Assembly: GCA_016550405.1 (NCBI GenBank) | Contig: JABXGX010000135.1 | Coordinates: 1-15,201, forward strand | Source of the DNA: an archaeon | Lineage (GTDB): Archaea > Asgardarchaeota > Hermodarchaeia > Hermodarchaeales > Hermodarchaeaceae | DNA length: 15,201 nt | Direction: 5' to 3' | Shown: positions 1 to 7,683 of the stretch, in pieces | How positions within the stretch are numbered: position 1 is the stretch's first letter | Layout: the number at the start of each line of letters is the position of its first letter | The notes under the pieces: model-generated | Told to the model about the DNA's origin: nothing | Seen by the model: the letters and a program-made list of their open reading frames with translations, nothing else | Database searches by the model: none | Position numbers and translations under genes: made by a program

Positions 1-507
1 CCCGTAATTTTTCTCCCTAGTAATATCTTCTTTATGACAGAGGGAGAAATCACGGGGCATTTCAGTGGAGGATTTAGGCAATTTCTGGATTTGGGGATGA
101 CAGTTTTAATTGGTGGAGATATGTGTGCAGATTCACAACGAGGGTTTAGCGTTTGTTCTGGTGACAAAGTGGTGCAGCTTCTCTCCCGCTTACTTAGCCC
201 AAAGGATGTAATTTTTGGCACGGATGTAGCGGGCATCTTTACTTCCGATCCCAAACTCGATGACAAAGCTGAACTAATCCCACATATCTCGCTAGCGAAG
301 ATTGACAAATATGAGAAAATAGCTAACCAAGCTGCGACCCCCGATATTACAAAAGGCATGCGCGGGAAGTTAGATGAAATCAAACGATTTGAGCCGATTC
401 TAAAAGCAGGAGCAGAAGTTGTGATTTTAGGGTTGAAGAAACCGGGGATATTACGGCGGTATATGGAAGGCGAAAAAGATGTTCCATGTACACGAATAAC
501 ATTGTAA
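1..507 (+). CDS. Isopentenyl phosphate kinase, C-terminal part (5' end outside window)
   Basis: This amino-acid-kinase-fold enzyme would phosphorylate isopentenyl phosphate to isopentenyl diphosphate with ATP, the last step of the archaeal alternative mevalonate route to isoprenoid lipids, in the cytoplasm. The frame is open to the left edge, so the ATG at 34 is internal and about 168 residues are present of a family length near 250. Family-typical segments, in order, are a GD..AD stretch followed by RGFSVCSGDK, then VIFGTDVAGIFTSDPK (the nucleotide-binding DVDG(I/V)Y-type motif), then DITKGMRGKLDEI, and a CTRI ending that resembles the family's GT.I end. The N-terminal glycine-rich loop and the catalytic His lie outside the window, so activity cannot be judged. 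The gene ends at TAA, followed within 10 bases by a T run. The family call rests on recognised motifs; other amino-acid kinases (uridylate or glutamate kinases) fit the DITKGMRGK segment less well. Confidence 0.85.
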   Translation, partial: PVIFLPSNIFFMTEGEITGHFSGGFRQFLDLGMTVLIGGDMCADSQRGFSVCSGDKVVQLLSRLLSPKDVIFGTDVAGIFTSDPKLDDKAELIPHISLAKIDKYEKIANQAATPDITKGMRGKLDEIKRFEPILKAGAEVVILGLKKPGILRRYMEGEKDVPCTRITL

Positions 508-818
508 CAAGTCCTTTTTTATTAATTTTCAAAGGATTATGGCCTCAACTAAAATCATACCCAAGAATCTGGAGTTAAATAAGGGCATTAATTCACCATG
601 ATTCAACTGAATGGACTGACCAATCTCAATTTTGTAATTCATGATGGATAACGTTGTGGAAGGATTTCTCTTATTTCACGTAATTAGCTCTTTTAGCCTT
701 CTTTTTCGCTGAACATGTGTACTTGCTGAAGCTAATGACAGTAACTAATTCTTTTTACGGTACAAATACATACAGTTAGGAAAATTCGTAACGTTCTAGT
801 TAAAAAGGATGGATTGGG
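508..818. other. Intergenic region with no convincing gene; weak TATA-like element near 761-773
   Basis: All frames on both strands are broken by stops. Three tiny forward ORFs (539, 598 and 642, of 17 to 22 codons) have no recognisable content. A TATA-like ACAAATACATA lies around 762-772. That would place transcription start near 795, about 25 bases before the TTG at 819, so it could be the promoter of the isomerase-like gene. No RNA gene, tRNA or long repeat was recognised. Confidence 0.35.
512..524 (+). terminator. T-rich putative transcription end after the kinase gene
   Basis: A run of six T (515-520) followed by ATTAATTTT lies eight bases after the kinase stop codon. Archaeal transcription often ends at such T-rich tracts without a strong hairpin. 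No stem is seen just upstream, so this is a weak call. Confidence 0.3.
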
Positions 819-944
819 TTGCCAGTTAACATCATTACTTTCTTCGATTCCGGCTCAATGAAACGACGCGTCTCTGGAATCATGGATAAATTAGGGGAAA
901 CCAAGGCCAAAGTCTTCACACCTGAGAACTATGTTAGTGAGTGA
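819..944 (+). pseudogene. N-terminal fragment of the fucose-isomerase-like gene, ended by in-frame TGA
   Basis: This is a 41-codon open frame from a TTG at 819, preceded by AAAGGAT, ending at TGA 942-944. It begins PVNIITFFDSGSMKRR, a beta strand and turn of the sort that opens a Rossmann-like domain. It is in the same frame as the following 370-residue ORF, whose ATG (945) directly abuts the TGA. The 370-residue ORF lacks the usual first strand of the family and has only a poor ribosome-binding site of its own. I therefore infer that 819-2057 was one gene of about 412 codons. A CGA (Arg) to TGA transition would explain the break. An independent small peptide is possible but less likely. Confidence 0.55.
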
Positions 945-2057
945 ATGAAACGAGACAAGACAATTCGAGATCAGCACAACTATCTTTTCGTAGGATCAGG
1001 TGGGACTGAAGACACCATTGCCACGTTCATCAAAAAGGTCAAAATACCTGCCCCGATACTCCTCCTTACGCATGAGGGCGATAATTCACTGCCTGCAGCA
1101 ATGGAGGTCCGTAAATATCTTGACCAGGAAGGAATCCCGGCTACGATAATTCATGATACCCTAGAGCAGTTGATTACTCGTATTTCTGATTGGTGCCAAT
1201 ACGATGGAATTTTGGAACAGCTGGCCAACAGTCGGATTGGTATTATTGGTAATCCCTCATCTTGGCTTATTGCCTCAGAAATAGACCAACACGCCGTGTC
1301 GAAAAAGTGGGGTATTGAGTTCAAACAATATTCTATGAACACCCTAACTGAACGAACAAAGGATGATTTATGGATTGAATTTTCACCAACCTTGGAGTCA
1401 TTTCTAAAAGATGCTTCAAATATCGATTGCCCCAACGAGGATATACAAAAGGCAGCGATAGTAGCACAATCATTAGCAGCCCTTGTGAAGAATCATGACT
1501 TGAACGCCGTCACTGTTGAATGTTTTAAGCTCTTAGAAGAAACTGAAATTACTGGATGTTTTGCGGTCTCTCATATAAATACCTTAGAAAACATTATCGC
1601 TGCCTGTGAAGGCGATTTGCCTGCAACGTTTACGATGCTCTTAGGGAAGTATCTGACCAACCAACCCTCTTTCATGGCAAATGTTGTTGATGTGAACACA
1701 GACAATAACTCAGTCGTATTTGCCCATTGCACTGTACCGACCAATATCGTCGAATCCTATGAGATTACCTCACATTTTGAAAGCAACAAAAGTGTCGCAA
1801 TTCGTGGCAAGTTCCCCTTCCGCGATATCACAGTATTCAAAATGTTTGGTAAAGACTTAACCGACTATTGGGTTTCTGAAGGAGTCATTACTAAGAACCT
1901 CTCTGACGAACATCGGTGTCGAACACAGATTCGAACAACTCTTACTGAATCCGTGAGTTATTTTCTGGACAATTCATTGGCAAATCATCATATCATTATT
2001 CCCGGTAAGCATAAACGTAGGATCCTTGATTTCTTTAATTTCATAAAGCGCGAGTAG
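945..2057 (+). CDS. L-fucose isomerase-like protein (COG2407 type), main part
   Basis: This sugar isomerase-like protein is related to L-fucose/arabinose isomerases. Those enzymes interconvert aldoses and ketoses at a divalent metal site, but archaeal members of this branch are mostly uncharacterised. Visible family segments, in order, are FVGSGGTED near the N terminus, ILLLTHEGDNSLPAAMEVR, GIIGNPSSWLIAS, AACEGDLPATFTML (equivalent to the metal-binding CEAD segment of FucI), FAHCTVP, THFES-like SHFESNKSVAIRG, CRTQI and a C-terminal ANHHIIIPG (an NHH motif, as in FucI). The C-terminal domain looks complete. The ATG at 945 directly follows an in-frame TGA, and the true N terminus is probably the 41-codon fragment upstream. 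The gene stands alone, with no sugar transporter or kinase beside it. The family is confident; the substrate is unknown. Confidence 0.75.
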   Translation: MKRDKTIRDQHNYLFVGSGGTEDTIATFIKKVKIPAPILLLTHEGDNSLPAAMEVRKYLDQEGIPATIIHDTLEQLITRISDWCQYDGILEQLANSRIGIIGNPSSWLIASEIDQHAVSKKWGIEFKQYSMNTLTERTKDDLWIEFSPTLESFLKDASNIDCPNEDIQKAAIVAQSLAALVKNHDLNAVTVECFKLLEETEITGCFAVSHINTLENIIAACEGDLPATFTMLLGKYLTNQPSFMANVVDVNTDNNSVVFAHCTVPTNIVESYEITSHFESNKSVAIRGKFPFRDITVFKMFGKDLTDYWVSEGVITKNLSDEHRCRTQIRTTLTESVSYFLDNSLANHHIIIPGKHKRRILDFFNFIKRE

Positions 2058-2070
2058 GTCTACAATCTTT

Positions 2071-2346
2071 CTAATCGGTTTCGATGAGATTGGTGGTGGC
2101 TATCCATCCAATTGAAAATAATGTTATGATGAATACCTGTATCATAAAAGTGTGAACGAAATTCATCCAACATAGAATCTGAAAAACAAGTTCAGCAACA
2201 TTAGCGAGAAACAATCTAATCATAACGATGATGGCAAGGATTGCGACAAATCGTCTTTCCAAGGGTTTGAAATTTGCCCAGATTAAGAGTAGGATCCAAC
2301 CTAGCATTAAAGGTGCGTCAATGAATACAATGTCATTGCCAAGCAT
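2071..2346 (-). CDS. Small putative membrane protein (91 aa), unrecognised
   Basis: I do not recognise this protein. The translation is strongly hydrophobic, with three likely membrane segments: about 10-25 (PLMLGWILLLIW), 32-60 (VAILAIIVMIRLFLANVAELVF) and 67-87 (FMIQVFIITLFSIGWIA). It is convergent with the isomerase-like gene, whose stop lies 13 bases away. No Shine-Dalgarno site sits at a useful distance from the ATG, and the frame is closed seven codons upstream by TGA. It may be a real small membrane protein, the tail of a decayed gene, or a chance ORF. Its hydrophobic pattern is the only support. Confidence 0.4.
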   Translation of the reverse strand: MLGNDIVFIDAPLMLGWILLLIWANFKPLERRFVAILAIIVMIRLFLANVAELVFQILCWMNFVHTFMIQVFIITLFSIGWIATTNLIETD

Positions 2347-2471
2347 GTGAATGAAAATTAGGTTTCACCAAAATGAGCCGTCAACGGTAATGTACTAGCC
2401 ACTTCGTAGCCGTCCATGATATGTTTAATATGGACTTGCCTACCAAGGAATATTGTCGAAGGTAAGGTCTG

Positions 2472-4166
2472 TTACGGATTCATTTCATAGAGATCCTTAT
2501 GTTGGAACACTGCTTCCCAAACGCGCTGATATCGGTTGTGATTGGTAAAAGGTCTTTGAATCATTTGTGTGCAGTACTCTGCCTGTTTTTCGGTCGTACT
2601 GGATTTCCCAAGCAATTGAAGTGCATATTTTGAGAAATCCCGAACCATGAAGTCAAATATCTGATCAACGGTGTCAGGGTCGATTTCATAAATCTGGGCG
2701 TTTTCTAGGACTAGTTGACTATAAACAATCAGAGCGAATAGTTCTGTGATAGCCATGCTGAAATCAGTGTCTTTTTGTTGGTCTGCGTTAGGTGTTGCGT
2801 TAGCAAGTAACTCTTTGAAAACGCCGATTTGCTTATGGAAAATGTTAACATTTGGAAGATCTACTTGATAGAAAATTTGGTTGTAATCATGGAATTGGAT
2901 TTTACCTAATCCTCGTGTTGACCCTTGATTGAAGAGAAACCCGTCATGTCCAGGTTGGTCTTGACGTGAAACGGTGGCATATTCTTTGGGGTTGAAAAAG
3001 AAGTTGAAAATGAATTTTCCTACCAAAGCGAGGTTGACATGGACAGTGCCTTCGAGTTTGGGAAGAGCTCTAATGTCTCGAGCAGCCATTTCGAAGTAAG
3101 TATCCTTTTCAAAGCCTTTCGCAGCAATAACATCCCAGAGAAGGTTAATGACTTCTTCTCCTTGAAGGGTGACTTTCATTTTAACCATTGTATTGTACAG
3201 TAGATACCGCCGATCTTCGGGAGAGGCAACCCGCATATAATCAACGGCTCGAAGCGCAAAGAGTTTCATCGCATGGAGTCGTGTATAGGCGTCCACAAAC
3301 ATCTGTTTGACATGGGGAAAATCAGTTACAAGCATTTCGTAGAGTCGACGGTTACCTGCATGATTGATGGCTTCATAGAAAGCATGTGTACAGATACCTA
3401 TTGAAGCAACACCAAGATTGTATTTTCCAACATTAACCGTATTAAGTGCGGAATCCCAGGCATCTTGAGCCTGTGACAGAATCTGATCTTTAGTAATTTT
3501 GTAATTGTGGAGACTAAATTCAGCGACGAAGTTTTGGCTGTTGCAAACATTTTTCACGAGATCATAATTTTGTTTGCGATAGTCGGCGACAAAGAAGACG
3601 TATTCACCGGTGTCTGCCATTTTGCCAAAAGTTGACACCATTGGGGCAGTATTGGCGTTCCCGATGTAGTATTTGGCACCATTTGCGAGATAGCTGCCGT
3701 CGGGTTGAGGAGTGAGGGTCATTTCAGTTGAATAGATATCAGCTCCATGAACTTTTTCTGATAATCCGAAGGCAAACACGGCCCCATCGTTGAGATGTTT
3801 TGCGGCCTGTTTCTTGAGAGCTTCATTGTTACTCATCCAGATTGGACCTAACCCAAGAATGCTGACCTGCCAAGTATACCAGTAAGCAAGTCCGTAGAAT
3901 GCTAAGATTTCATTGAAGGCATAGTTTCGCCACATATCCCACCGCGTTTCCTTCCCGCCATATTGAGATGGTGTTAAAAGTGTGGAGAAGAGATGGTTTT
4001 TCTTCTGGAATGCAATGAAATCCTCATAAAAGGTCCGATTGTGGTCATCTTCTTTGATTTTTTGTTTCCCTTTGGATTCAAAGAACTCAATAGTTTGTAG
4101 CATGATTTCTTTTGAACGTTTATCAGGGAAGTAATGAGTGTATTTTTTGGGATTCAGCAGGAGCAT
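2472..4166 (-). CDS. Acyl-CoA dehydrogenase family protein (564 aa)
   Basis: This flavoenzyme homologue would remove two hydrogens from an acyl-CoA to give the trans-2-enoyl-CoA, passing electrons to an electron-transfer flavoprotein or a similar acceptor, in the cytoplasm. Visible landmarks are FAFGLSEKVHGADIYSTEM (131-149, the T/S-E.x.GSD flavin/substrate segment), the NGAKYYIGNA beta-domain strand (162-171), and RDIRALPKLEGT (363-374), whose Glu372 matches the catalytic base of the Y/LEGT motif in medium-chain enzymes. The protein is about 170 residues longer than a 380-residue classical enzyme and carries an extra helical C-terminal region, as in long acyl-CoA dehydrogenase or oxidase-like families. 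It is divergent from the acyl-CoA synthetase gene about 104 bases away, which argues for a shared fatty-acid or organic-acid pathway. The ATG at 4166 lies 38 bases after a good TATA box. The specific substrate is unknown. Confidence 0.85.
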   Translation of the reverse strand: MLLLNPKKYTHYFPDKRSKEIMLQTIEFFESKGKQKIKEDDHNRTFYEDFIAFQKKNHLFSTLLTPSQYGGKETRWDMWRNYAFNEILAFYGLAYWYTWQVSILGLGPIWMSNNEALKKQAAKHLNDGAVFAFGLSEKVHGADIYSTEMTLTPQPDGSYLANGAKYYIGNANTAPMVSTFGKMADTGEYVFFVADYRKQNYDLVKNVCNSQNFVAEFSLHNYKITKDQILSQAQDAWDSALNTVNVGKYNLGVASIGICTHAFYEAINHAGNRRLYEMLVTDFPHVKQMFVDAYTRLHAMKLFALRAVDYMRVASPEDRRYLLYNTMVKMKVTLQGEEVINLLWDVIAAKGFEKDTYFEMAARDIRALPKLEGTVHVNLALVGKFIFNFFFNPKEYATVSRQDQPGHDGFLFNQGSTRGLGKIQFHDYNQIFYQVDLPNVNIFHKQIGVFKELLANATPNADQQKDTDFSMAITELFALIVYSQLVLENAQIYEIDPDTVDQIFDFMVRDFSKYALQLLGKSSTTEKQAEYCTQMIQRPFTNHNRYQRVWEAVFQHKDLYEMNP

Positions 4167-4203
4167 TACGCTAACATCCTTGGGGAGGCTGATTTGGTTG
4201 TGC

Positions 4204-4211
4204 TATTTATA
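4204..4211 (-). promoter_or_regulatory. TATA box for the acyl-CoA dehydrogenase gene, in the divergent intergenic region
   Basis: On the minus strand the sequence reads TATAAATA at 4211-4204, a near-consensus archaeal TATA box. Transcription would start about 25 bases on, near 4180, leaving a short leader before the ATG at 4166. On the plus strand a weaker candidate, CATATCATATAC at about 4221-4232, sits some 40 bases before the synthetase ATG at 4271. The two genes therefore probably share this 104-base control region. Confidence 0.5.
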
Positions 4212-4270
4212 CTAGCTGACCATATCATATACATTCTTCAGGTTCAAATGTCAAGGCTGAGAGATGTATA

Positions 4271-6205
4271 ATGAACCAAATCGTCTGGACACCAAACGAG
4301 AAATATCGAAAAGAAAGCAATATTCATCGATTCATGAAGAAACACAATATTCACTCGTATGATGAACTCATTAAGCGAAGTACAGAGGATATCGGTTGGT
4401 TTTGGGAGGCAGCATTAACGGATCTTGGAGTGGAGTGGTATAAGCCGTACTCGAAAGTCTTTGATGATTCAAAAGGAATTGAGTGGACGAAATGGTTCAT
4501 CTATGGCCAACTCAATATAGTCCATAATATTTTAGATCGACATTGTCAAGAAAAACAGTCTGATACCCGTGCCCTAATTTGGGTGAGTGAAACGGGCGAA
4601 GAACGCATATTGACCTATCAAGAATTGAATGCTAGCGTGTGTAAGCTTGCCAATGCGTTACGAAGCCAAGGATTCGGGAAGGGTGATCCTATGGGGATTC
4701 TCATGCCCATGATACCCGAAGCCATTGTGTCAATGTTGGCGATTTTCAAGATAGGAGCTATTGCGGTTCCGATTTTTTCTGGGTTTGGCTTTGATGCAAT
4801 TCGGATGCGGCTTCAGGATGTCGGAGCTAAGGTATTATTTACCGCAGATGCTTCGACTCGTCGCGGACGTATCATTCCCATCAAAGAGACGGCAGATAAA
4901 AGCGTGAAGAATTTATCCAGCATCGAGAACCTCATCATTGTTAAACGAATGGATATCGATATTCCTTGGACTCAGAAGAGAGATCTTCTTTGGTCGGACT
5001 TTATTGAGAATCACAGTAATGTGAGTCCGACAGAGCCGATGGATGCTGAAGATATTGCGATGGTTCTTTATAGCTCGGGTACAACCGGAAAGCCTAAGGG
5101 AACTGTTCATACTCATGCTGGAACTTTAGCTCAGGCAGCCAAAGAAGTTGCGTATTATATTGATGTTAAAACTGATGATCTCTTATTTTGGGTGACTGAT
5201 TTAGGTTGGATGATGGGACCTTGGCAACTCATAGGAGCGCAACACCAAGGAGCGACACATCTAATCTATGAGGGAGCAGTTGATTATCCTGCACCAAACC
5301 AACTCTGGTCGATTATTGAAAAACAGCAGGTATCCATCTTTGGACTTTCACCCACAGCTATTCGTCATCTGATGCGTCTAGGGGATGAATGGACAGAACA
5401 CCATGATTTGTCTTCATTACGAATTTTAGGGTCGACGGGTGAACCATGGGATGACACCAGCTGGATGTGGTTTTTCGAAAAGGTTGGACATCGAAGGATA
5501 CCGATAATCAACATTTCCGGCGGTACAGAGATATTTGGATGTTTTTTAAGCCCCCTGCCGATTACAAGTTTGAAACCTCGAACACTGCGTGGTCCTGGTC
5601 TTGGTATGGCAATTGATGTCATTGATGATCAAGGTCAGAGTGTTCGTGGAAAAATAGGAACTCTAATCTGTCGAAAACCTGCCCCCTCGATGACGCGGGG
5701 ATTTTGGAATGATGCGGATCGATATATCGAAACCTATTGGTCAGCGTTTCCTAAAATGTGGTGGCATGGAGACCTTGCTTTGGTTGACAACGATGGGTTT
5801 TGGTTTCTACTTGGAAGAGCAGATGATGTTATAAAAGTAGCTGGAAAACGAGTTGGCCCTGCTGAAGTTGAAGCCACCCTAATTAGCCACCCACGAGTTT
5901 CCGAGGTTGCTTCAATTGGTGTTCCTCATCCCATCAAGGGAACAGCCATTGTATTGCATGTAGTGTTAAAAAGAAATACAGTCGTCAGTGAAGAGCTACG
6001 AAGTGAGCTTAAAGCTTACATTGGCACTATGATGGGTAAACCGTTCATACCGCATGATATTCGGTTTGTGTCTGATCTCCCAAAAACCCGTTCAGGCAAG
6101 ATTGTACGCCGAATGATTAAGGACATCTACTTAGGTAAAAGTCCAGGAGATTTAGCGTCAGTGGAAAATCCTCAAGCATTGAAGGCGATTCGTAATTCGA
6201 AGTAA
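4271..6205 (+). CDS. AMP-forming acyl-CoA synthetase (acetyl-CoA synthetase-like), 644 aa
   Basis: This enzyme activates a carboxylic acid with ATP and CoA to acyl-CoA, AMP and pyrophosphate. The order of parts is full-length: an Acs-type N-terminal region with WKWF-like EWTKWF near 71-76, the P-loop YSSGTTGKPKGTVHTH (267-282), WVTDLGWMMGPW (307-318), GSTGEPW (387-393), ISGGTEIFGC (415-424), HGD (499-501), the hinge region GRADDVIKVAGKRVGP (515-530) and PKTRSGK with the adenylation-step lysine Lys610. In bacterial acetyl-CoA synthetase the region equivalent to 415-424 reads WWQTETG, and its Trp closes the acetate pocket. Here small residues (SGG) stand in its place, so a larger acid is likely. 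This is an inference from a by-eye alignment. The gene is divergent from the acyl-CoA dehydrogenase gene and on the same strand as the genes downstream. Confidence 0.88.
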   Translation: MNQIVWTPNEKYRKESNIHRFMKKHNIHSYDELIKRSTEDIGWFWEAALTDLGVEWYKPYSKVFDDSKGIEWTKWFIYGQLNIVHNILDRHCQEKQSDTRALIWVSETGEERILTYQELNASVCKLANALRSQGFGKGDPMGILMPMIPEAIVSMLAIFKIGAIAVPIFSGFGFDAIRMRLQDVGAKVLFTADASTRRGRIIPIKETADKSVKNLSSIENLIIVKRMDIDIPWTQKRDLLWSDFIENHSNVSPTEPMDAEDIAMVLYSSGTTGKPKGTVHTHAGTLAQAAKEVAYYIDVKTDDLLFWVTDLGWMMGPWQLIGAQHQGATHLIYEGAVDYPAPNQLWSIIEKQQVSIFGLSPTAIRHLMRLGDEWTEHHDLSSLRILGSTGEPWDDTSWMWFFEKVGHRRIPIINISGGTEIFGCFLSPLPITSLKPRTLRGPGLGMAIDVIDDQGQSVRGKIGTLICRKPAPSMTRGFWNDADRYIETYWSAFPKMWWHGDLALVDNDGFWFLLGRADDVIKVAGKRVGPAEVEATLISHPRVSEVASIGVPHPIKGTAIVLHVVLKRNTVVSEELRSELKAYIGTMMGKPFIPHDIRFVSDLPKTRSGKIVRRMIKDIYLGKSPGDLASVENPQALKAIRNSK

Positions 6206-6246
6206 TCCTAACAATTTTAGCTTAAATGGATATTTAGATTTGAAAG

Positions 6247-6656
6247 TTGATTATTATGACGATTTCAACTAACGCTTTTCTTAGAGCGATGGATGACATC
6301 ATTCCAGTTCTCGAGAATAGCGATTTGAGGTTTAATGTCACCGAGGTCCTGAGCGAAACACGATATGAGTTTTTGCGGTTCCGCATTCACTTTCTGGATT
6401 CGGGAGCACGCTTCTTAGATCAGCAGAAAGGACCTTTAAAGACGATTGGGGGAAGGCCCGGGATACTTATGATGTGCCTGCACCACAAGTCGCAAATCGA
6501 TTAGATGAAATCAGAGTTACAATACTAAAGGGGTTTCTTGAAATTCGCAATTTCGAAGCAAATTTCGATGAAAATAGAATGTCAATTGAGGAGTACATTT
6601 TCAAGCCGAGAGATAAAATTAAATTTATTATAAACCTAGCTTCCATTTCGAAATAG
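6247..6656 (+). pseudogene. Hypothetical gene split by a frameshift
   Basis: Two overlapping open frames, 6247-6504 (TTG; a better ATG lies at 6256) and 6474-6656 (GTG), appear to be halves of one protein of about 130 residues. The first frame reads sensibly up to about HFLDSGARFLD and then turns into low-quality sequence. The second frame is open back to 6369 and reads well from SAERTFKDDWGKARDTYDVP onward. The shift therefore lies within 6369-6504, most likely near 6410-6430. I do not recognise the family. The N-terminal half has a helix followed by a beta-rich RYEFLRFRIHFLDSG stretch, and the C-terminal half is charged and ends in KIKFIINLASISK. It could be a disrupted gene, an assembly indel, or two real small genes. 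Confidence 0.5.
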
Positions 6657-6666
6657 AATTCTATTT
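6651..6666. repeat. 16-bp perfect palindrome
   Basis: AAATAGAATTCTATTT is identical to its reverse complement. It includes the stop codon of the frameshifted hypothetical gene (6654-6656) and ends 17 bases before the ATG at 6684. Two more T follow, so it could act as a weak hairpin with a T tail that ends upstream transcription, or as an operator for the membrane protein gene. An AT-rich, TATA-like stretch (6620-6633) lies just upstream. Confidence 0.4.
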
Positions 6667-6683
6667 TTCGTGGTGTTGATCAA

Positions 6684-7625
6684 ATGAATCGTGCATATTG
6701 GTACGGGCTCATTCTTTTCATTATTGCCTTCTTTTTACAGTTTATTCCATATCTGCTTCCTGCGTTACTAACTGGAGTTGGATTAGATATTTGGGCAGGT
6801 GATTTCTTCATTTTTGGTATTTATGCTGGGTTGTCCGCCTTTGGTGACCAAATTCTGAATAATCTGCTAATGCCTGTGTTGATAATTATAGGTGGACTTT
6901 TGGGCGCCCTTTTGTTAGTTCCTTTGTACCTTGGTGTTCATCGCTTAATCTACAAGCGATCCCGGAATTATGCTTTTATCAATCATGAAGTTCAGCCAAG
7001 TTTGGGTAGGTGGCTTCGCAGGGGGATACTTCCCACACTCTTTGCTGTCTATGTCAGTATAACCCTAGCAAACATCATGGTCGATACGTTGGGTTTAGAT
7101 TTTCTTACATCAGTCTTTGCTAGCTCTATTGATCCGTTCGTAGAGGATGTGATTACACTCAAGATCATGTTGTGGGGTTTTACTGGCTTAATTGCAGTTT
7201 TTATCTGCTGTGCCCTCGTAGTTCCAACTTGGTTTCTAGATGATGCGGGGTTACTAACCTCAAATGTAAGAATCGAGAATCCCCTAGAAGCAGATCCTAA
7301 TCAGCTTCCTAATATTTCAGGAGTCGGTTCTTGGTTGGCTCGATTACTCAAAGGCTATGCGGGAATAGCTGTGATCCTTCTCTATATCACAATGCTTACT
7401 GAGTCCATAATATTAAGCTGGCAGTATTTTCTGTTGTTCGGCTTCGCTGAGTTGCCATACTTAATTGTGAATTTGCTCATGTTTCCCCTATACCCTGTTA
7501 TCATTCTCTTTCTTTGTCTTCCACTCTTAATGATCTTAGATTATGGTGTTCAATTGCGTAAGAGGTTTGTTCTTCGAATTGGAGAATGGATGGGAATCGA
7601 AAAACAGATTGATGCTGAGAGTTGA
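6684..7625 (+). CDS. Polytopic membrane protein, family not recognised (313 aa)
   Basis: I do not recognise this protein. About seven or eight membrane segments are visible: 5-29, 41-54, 61-84, 114-138, 157-185, 223-243 and a long hydrophobic stretch 248-287 that probably makes two. Cytoplasm-type basic loops (HRLIYKRSRNYAF near 86-98 and QLRKRFVLRIGEW near the C terminus) suggest orientation. A polar loop at 186-215 contains DDAGLLTSNVRIENP. There are no ATPase, protease or known transporter motifs. The ATG at 6684 has a weak GGTG eight bases upstream. It ends with tandem TGA TAA stops, 58 bases before the glycyl radical enzyme on the same strand, so the two may be co-transcribed. A role in moving that enzyme's substrate or product is only a guess from position. 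Confidence 0.75.
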   Translation: MNRAYWYGLILFIIAFFLQFIPYLLPALLTGVGLDIWAGDFFIFGIYAGLSAFGDQILNNLLMPVLIIIGGLLGALLLVPLYLGVHRLIYKRSRNYAFINHEVQPSLGRWLRRGILPTLFAVYVSITLANIMVDTLGLDFLTSVFASSIDPFVEDVITLKIMLWGFTGLIAVFICCALVVPTWFLDDAGLLTSNVRIENPLEADPNQLPNISGVGSWLARLLKGYAGIAVILLYITMLTESIILSWQYFLLFGFAELPYLIVNLLMFPLYPVIILFLCLPLLMILDYGVQLRKRFVLRIGEWMGIEKQIDAES

Positions 7626-7653
7626 TAAAGCAAAACGGCTTTTATGCAATGAA

Positions 7654-7669
7654 TCAATTGAATAATTGA
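7654..7669. repeat. Short inverted repeat upstream of the glycyl radical enzyme gene
   Basis: TCAATT and AATTGA form a six-base inverted repeat around a GAAT spacer, 14 bases before the GTG start. It could be an operator half-site pair or chance in an AT-rich gap. Nothing else supports it. Confidence 0.2.
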
Positions 7670-7683
7670 CCGTATTCAGCTAG

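Noticed and set aside
942..944. In-frame TGA as a selenocysteine codon (also at 14942-14944)
   Set aside because: Neither COG2407 isomerases nor DUF2061 are known selenoprotein families, no Cys is expected at these positions, and I see no archaeal SECIS-like hairpin with its GAA/A bulge in the bases just after either gene.
2358..2471. A 37-codon open frame directly following the TAA of the acyl-CoA dehydrogenase gene, in the same frame
   Set aside because: An open stretch of this length arises by chance roughly one time in six, the upstream protein already has a full C-terminal region, and the extra translation matches nothing I recognise.
4913..5622. Minus-strand ORFs inside the acyl-CoA synthetase gene, and similar ones in the glycyl radical enzyme and ABC genes
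   Set aside because: They are antisense shadows of well-conserved coding frames and show no protein character of their own.
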